Positions 4,851 to 7,244 of a stretch of DNA of 7,244 nt are shown piece by piece (the stretch's first letter is position 1; the number at the start of each line of letters is the position of its first letter). The position numbers and the translations under genes are program-made. The stretch is from an uncultured Eubacterium sp. Lineage in GTDB: Bacteria > Bacillota > Clostridia > Peptostreptococcales > Anaerovoracaceae. Location: the NCBI GenBank assembly GCA_947367725.1, contig CANBFZ010000085.1:1-7244 (forward strand). Reading direction: 5' to 3'. Below the pieces are notes generated by a model, which made no database searches, had not been told where the DNA came from, and worked only from the letters and a program-made list of their open reading frames with translations.

Positions 4851-4882
4851 AAGATGTACCTCAACTTACTATTGGAGTATTT

Positions 4883-5254
4883 ATGTTTAAAATGATTTAC
4901 AAAGCAGATATCGTTCTCTTTGCAGTTCTGGTGATGCTTGGACTCGCCCTTTCTGCGTGGTCCTTTGCGGCTGGCGGCGCCGGTCAGAAGGCTGTCATTA
5001 CAGTCGACGGAAAACCTTATGGCACCTACAGTCTCCACGAAAACCAAACCATAGAAATCAAACAGAACCACCATCTTAATAAGATTACCATAAAAGACGG
5101 CACGGTGCAAATGACTTATTCTGACTGCCATAATCAGGTGTGTGTCAAAGATGGCAAAGTCAGTATGGCAAATCAGAGCATTGTCTGCCTGCCAAACAAA
5201 GTTATGATAGAAATTACCGGCGGCGAGGGGGAAATCGATGCAGTCTCAAACTAA
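4883..5254 (+). CDS. NusG domain II-containing membrane-anchored protein (EetA-like)
   Basis: A 123-residue protein with a short basic N-terminus, one membrane segment (about 9-30) and an extracytoplasmic domain (about 36-115). The domain has the marks of the NusG-domain-II family of Firmicutes: VDGKPYGTYSL, then a cysteine-containing loop, DCHNQVCVKDG (81-91) and SIVCLPNKVMIEI (99-111). Cys82, Cys87 and Cys102 are the conserved-looking cysteines, suggesting a disulfide or redox role. In Listeria the related EetA sits beside EetB in the flavin-based extracellular electron transfer locus; its biochemistry is not settled. GGAG (4874-4877) lies 5 bases before ATG 4883; ATG 4892 is possible but too distant. 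The gene overlaps the Gx-transporter gene by 17 bp, implying translational coupling. Family certain enough; EET role is inferred from gene company. Confidence 0.85.
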   Translation: MFKMIYKADIVLFAVLVMLGLALSAWSFAAGGAGQKAVITVDGKPYGTYSLHENQTIEIKQNHHLNKITIKDGTVQMTYSDCHNQVCVKDGKVSMANQSIVCLPNKVMIEITGGEGEIDAVSN

Positions 5255-5777
5255 CCATTCTCAAATCAGTAAAACTGCGCACAGAACCAAGGCACTGGCA
5301 CTTTCCGCTATGTTTGCATGTCTGGCGCTGATTTTCTCCTATGTAGAAGCCATCATTCCATTCAGCGTCGGTATTCCCGGCGTGAAACTGGGGCTTGCCA
5401 ATCTAGTGGTCGTCATCGTGTTATATGAAATGAACGTTCGCTATGCCTTGCTCATCAATATCATCCGAATTCTCATCGCAGGACTTTTATTCAGCGGTGT
5501 GTTCGGCGCCTTGTACTCGCTGGCTGGCGGTATCTTATCCCTGCTCGTCATGTGGCTTCTGAAAAAGACGAAATTGTTCAGCATGATCGGCGTCAGTATG
5601 GCCGGCGGTGTAGCACATAACATGGGGCAGCTACTGGTGGCTGCTGCCATCGTATCCAATCTGCGCATGTTCTTGTATTTTCCGATTCTGATGTTCAGCG
5701 GCATTGCAAGCGGGATTCTCATGGGCATCACAGCGCATATCATCGACAGCAAAATACCAAAACGTATCTTTAGATAG
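5238..5777 (+). CDS. Gx transporter family protein / heptaprenyl diphosphate synthase component I (EetB-like)
   Basis: A 179-residue integral membrane protein with about five to six segments after a polar N-terminus (1-18). Signatures are SYVEAIIPF and GIPGVKLGLANL (34-56), INIIRILIAGLLFSG with FGALYSLAGG (73-98), AGGVAHNMGQL (122-132) and FSGIASGILMG (153-163), characteristic of the family named both HepS1 and Gx transporter. The fold is related to ECF S components, so a transport role is more plausible than prenyl synthesis. In Listeria the equivalent EetB is needed for extracellular electron transfer. The ATG at 5238 lies inside the end of the NusG-II gene, 6 bases after GAGGGGG (5225-5231). 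The usual next partner, a polyprenyl synthetase (HepS2/DmkB-like), is absent: an aminopeptidase follows after 27 bp. Substrate unknown. Confidence 0.88.
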   Translation: MQSQTNHSQISKTAHRTKALALSAMFACLALIFSYVEAIIPFSVGIPGVKLGLANLVVVIVLYEMNVRYALLINIIRILIAGLLFSGVFGALYSLAGGILSLLVMWLLKKTKLFSMIGVSMAGGVAHNMGQLLVAAAIVSNLRMFLYFPILMFSGIASGILMGITAHIIDSKIPKRIFR

Positions 5778-5804
5778 ATCAATAGAAAGAAGGGGAATTT
5801 TATC

Positions 5805-7244
5805 ATGAAACAACAACTGATTACCTTGCACACACGGATGCTGCAGGCGGGTGTGGATGCTTATGTCATTCCAACTACAGACTTTCACGGCTCAGAGTAC
5901 GTCAACGACTACTTCAAATGCCGCAAATTTATCTCTGGCTTTACCGGTTCAGCAGGCACGCTGGTGGTCACTGCTTCAGAAGCGTGGCTTTGGACTGACG
6001 GAAGATATTTTCTGCAGGCAGCAGACCAGCTTGCGGGCAGCGGCATCGGTCTGATGAAAATGGGCGAACCAGGCGTACCGACCATCGAAGCGTATTTGAA
6101 GGAGAACCTTCCAGCAGATAGCAGCATTGGCTTTGACGGCAGAGTCTGCGATTTTGCTTTCGGATGCAGATTGGAGGAAATTGCCAAAGTCCGCTATGAA
6201 CTAGATCTAGTTGGCGATATCTGGGAAGATCGCCCTGCGATTCAACCATCCCGCATCTACGGTCTACCCCTTTCCGTGACTGGCGAAACTGCTGCATCCA
6301 AGCTTTCCAGAGTCCGCAGTTATATGGCAGATAAAGGCGCTGACTATCATCTGATTACGAAAATGGAAGAAATCGCCTGGCTGTTCAATCTGCGCGGTGC
6401 AGACGTTGCCAATACGCCAGTCTTTTTCAGCTTTGCCCTTATTGCAAAAACCCACGCTTATCTATACATCATGGACGAAACATTCCGTGAAGAAGATGTA
6501 CGTCCGTATTTCCAGATTTTTGAAGACATCAAAACGCTGCCAGAAGGCACCATCCTCCTGGACGAAAGCATCGTCAGCTACGCGCTGGTGCGCTCCCTTC
6601 CAGACAATGTTACCATCATCAACGAGGGAAACCCCGTGGCAATGATGAAAGCATTGAAAAACGACGACGAAATTAAGAGCACAAAAAACGCCCATCTAAA
6701 AGACGGCGCCGCCATGGTAAATTTTATCTACTGGTTGAAAGAAACTGTGGGTAAAGAGGAAATCACAGAAATCTCTGCCGCCGATTATCTGGAGCAGTGC
6801 CGCAGAGCACAAGCTGGTTGCTACGACCTGAGTTTTACCACCATTTCCGGCTATATGGCAAACGGCGCCATTGTGCACTATGAAGCCACCGAAGAAACCA
6901 ATCAACCATTGCGTCCGGAAGGTTTTTTACTGGTAGACTCCGGCGGACAATATGAAGACGGCACCACTGATATCACCAGAACCATCGCCCTGGGGCCACT
7001 TTCCGAAAAGATGAAAACGCACTATACAACGGTACTGCGCTGCCACATTGCGCTTGCCATGGCAAAATTCCCTGCAGGCACGACTGGCGGTGCGCTGGAT
7101 ACTTTGACTAGAAAGCCACTGCGGGATCTGGGGCTTGACTACAATCACGGCACCGGGCACGGCGTAGGTCACCTGCTCAGCGTCCACGAGGGGCCGCAGA
7201 CCATCAGCAGTAAGCCAGGACACGATATCCCGTTCTATGCCGGT
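5805..7244 (+). CDS. Xaa-Pro aminopeptidase (aminopeptidase P, M24B), C-terminus beyond window
   Basis: 480 residues are visible with no stop. The three-domain form of aminopeptidase P is about 600 residues, so roughly 110-120 are missing at the right edge. It cleaves N-terminal residues that precede proline, using two metal ions, in the cytoplasm (no signal peptide). Two creatinase-like domains (about 1-155 and 160-310) precede the pita-bread catalytic domain. Active-site residues match human XPNPEP1 at constant offset: His358 (IVHYEA), metal ligands Asp378 and Asp389 (DSGGQYEDGTTDITRT), His452 (GTGHGVG) and His461 (SVHEGP). The two glutamate ligands would fall near 486 and 500, just outside the window. 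The ATG at 5805 follows AGAAGGGGAA at good spacing. It starts 27 bp after the Gx gene and is probably cotranscribed, though no functional link is evident. Confidence 0.95.
   Translation, partial: MKQQLITLHTRMLQAGVDAYVIPTTDFHGSEYVNDYFKCRKFISGFTGSAGTLVVTASEAWLWTDGRYFLQAADQLAGSGIGLMKMGEPGVPTIEAYLKENLPADSSIGFDGRVCDFAFGCRLEEIAKVRYELDLVGDIWEDRPAIQPSRIYGLPLSVTGETAASKLSRVRSYMADKGADYHLITKMEEIAWLFNLRGADVANTPVFFSFALIAKTHAYLYIMDETFREEDVRPYFQIFEDIKTLPEGTILLDESIVSYALVRSLPDNVTIINEGNPVAMMKALKNDDEIKSTKNAHLKDGAAMVNFIYWLKETVGKEEITEISAADYLEQCRRAQAGCYDLSFTTISGYMANGAIVHYEATEETNQPLRPEGFLLVDSGGQYEDGTTDITRTIALGPLSEKMKTHYTTVLRCHIALAMAKFPAGTTGGALDTLTRKPLRDLGLDYNHGTGHGVGHLLSVHEGPQTISSKPGHDIPFYAG

Noticed and set aside
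4847..5131. Minus-strand open frame over the NusG-II gene
   Set aside because: It is a shadow of the NusG-II gene and has no family features or start signal.
5909..7223. Several minus-strand open frames over the aminopeptidase
   Set aside because: The plus strand encodes a continuous aminopeptidase P with all expected visible active-site residues, so these are shadows.

Overview
The window looks like chromosomal DNA from a low-to-moderate GC, Gram-positive anaerobe of the Clostridia. The reasons are the strong AGGAGG-type ribosome binding sites, a DUF6809-like protein beside Cro/C1-type (XRE) regulators, an ECF-transporter S component paired with a MocR-type regulator, and an ApbE / NusG-domain-II / Gx-transporter gene set. 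The species cannot be told from sequence alone. No rRNA, tRNA, insertion sequence, CRISPR array or phage structural gene was seen.

Left third (1-1700), small regulatory genes. It starts with the 5' end of an unrecognised minus-strand gene. Two tandem paralogous XRE-type DNA-binding proteins follow (226-570 and 678-911), which share one recognition-helix region but differ in their C-termini. Next comes a divergent pair: a DUF6809-like protein (957-1253, minus) and a third, unrelated XRE-type regulator (1375-1623, plus). The gap between this pair carries two copies of the same spaced palindrome, TGACA-N9-TGTCA. A long, GC-rich stem-loop closes the region.

Middle (1700-3770), transporter and regulator. 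An ECF S component (1708-2262, minus) is transcribed divergently from a MocR/GabR-type regulator (2382-3767, plus), with promoters that share one -10 region. The layout recalls vitamin B6 (PdxR/PdxU-like) modules. However, the regulator has serine where the PLP-binding lysine is expected, so a covalently bound PLP sensor is unlikely.

Right half (3830-7244), envelope redox genes and a peptidase. An ApbE-type flavin transferase lipoprotein (3831-4850, minus) is divergent, across 32 bp, from a NusG-domain-II protein (4883-5254, EetA-like), a Gx-transporter/HepS1 membrane protein (5238-5777, EetB-like) and a long M24B aminopeptidase P (5805 to beyond the window end). ApbE, NusG-II and Gx together resemble part of the Listeria flavin-based extracellular electron transfer locus or related flavoprotein-maturation loci in Clostridia. 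The NADH dehydrogenase and the polyprenyl synthase partners are not in this window.

A recurring detail is that three genes (DUF6809, mocR-like, apbE) end with the stop codon in the loop of a perfect inverted repeat that lacks a following U-tract.
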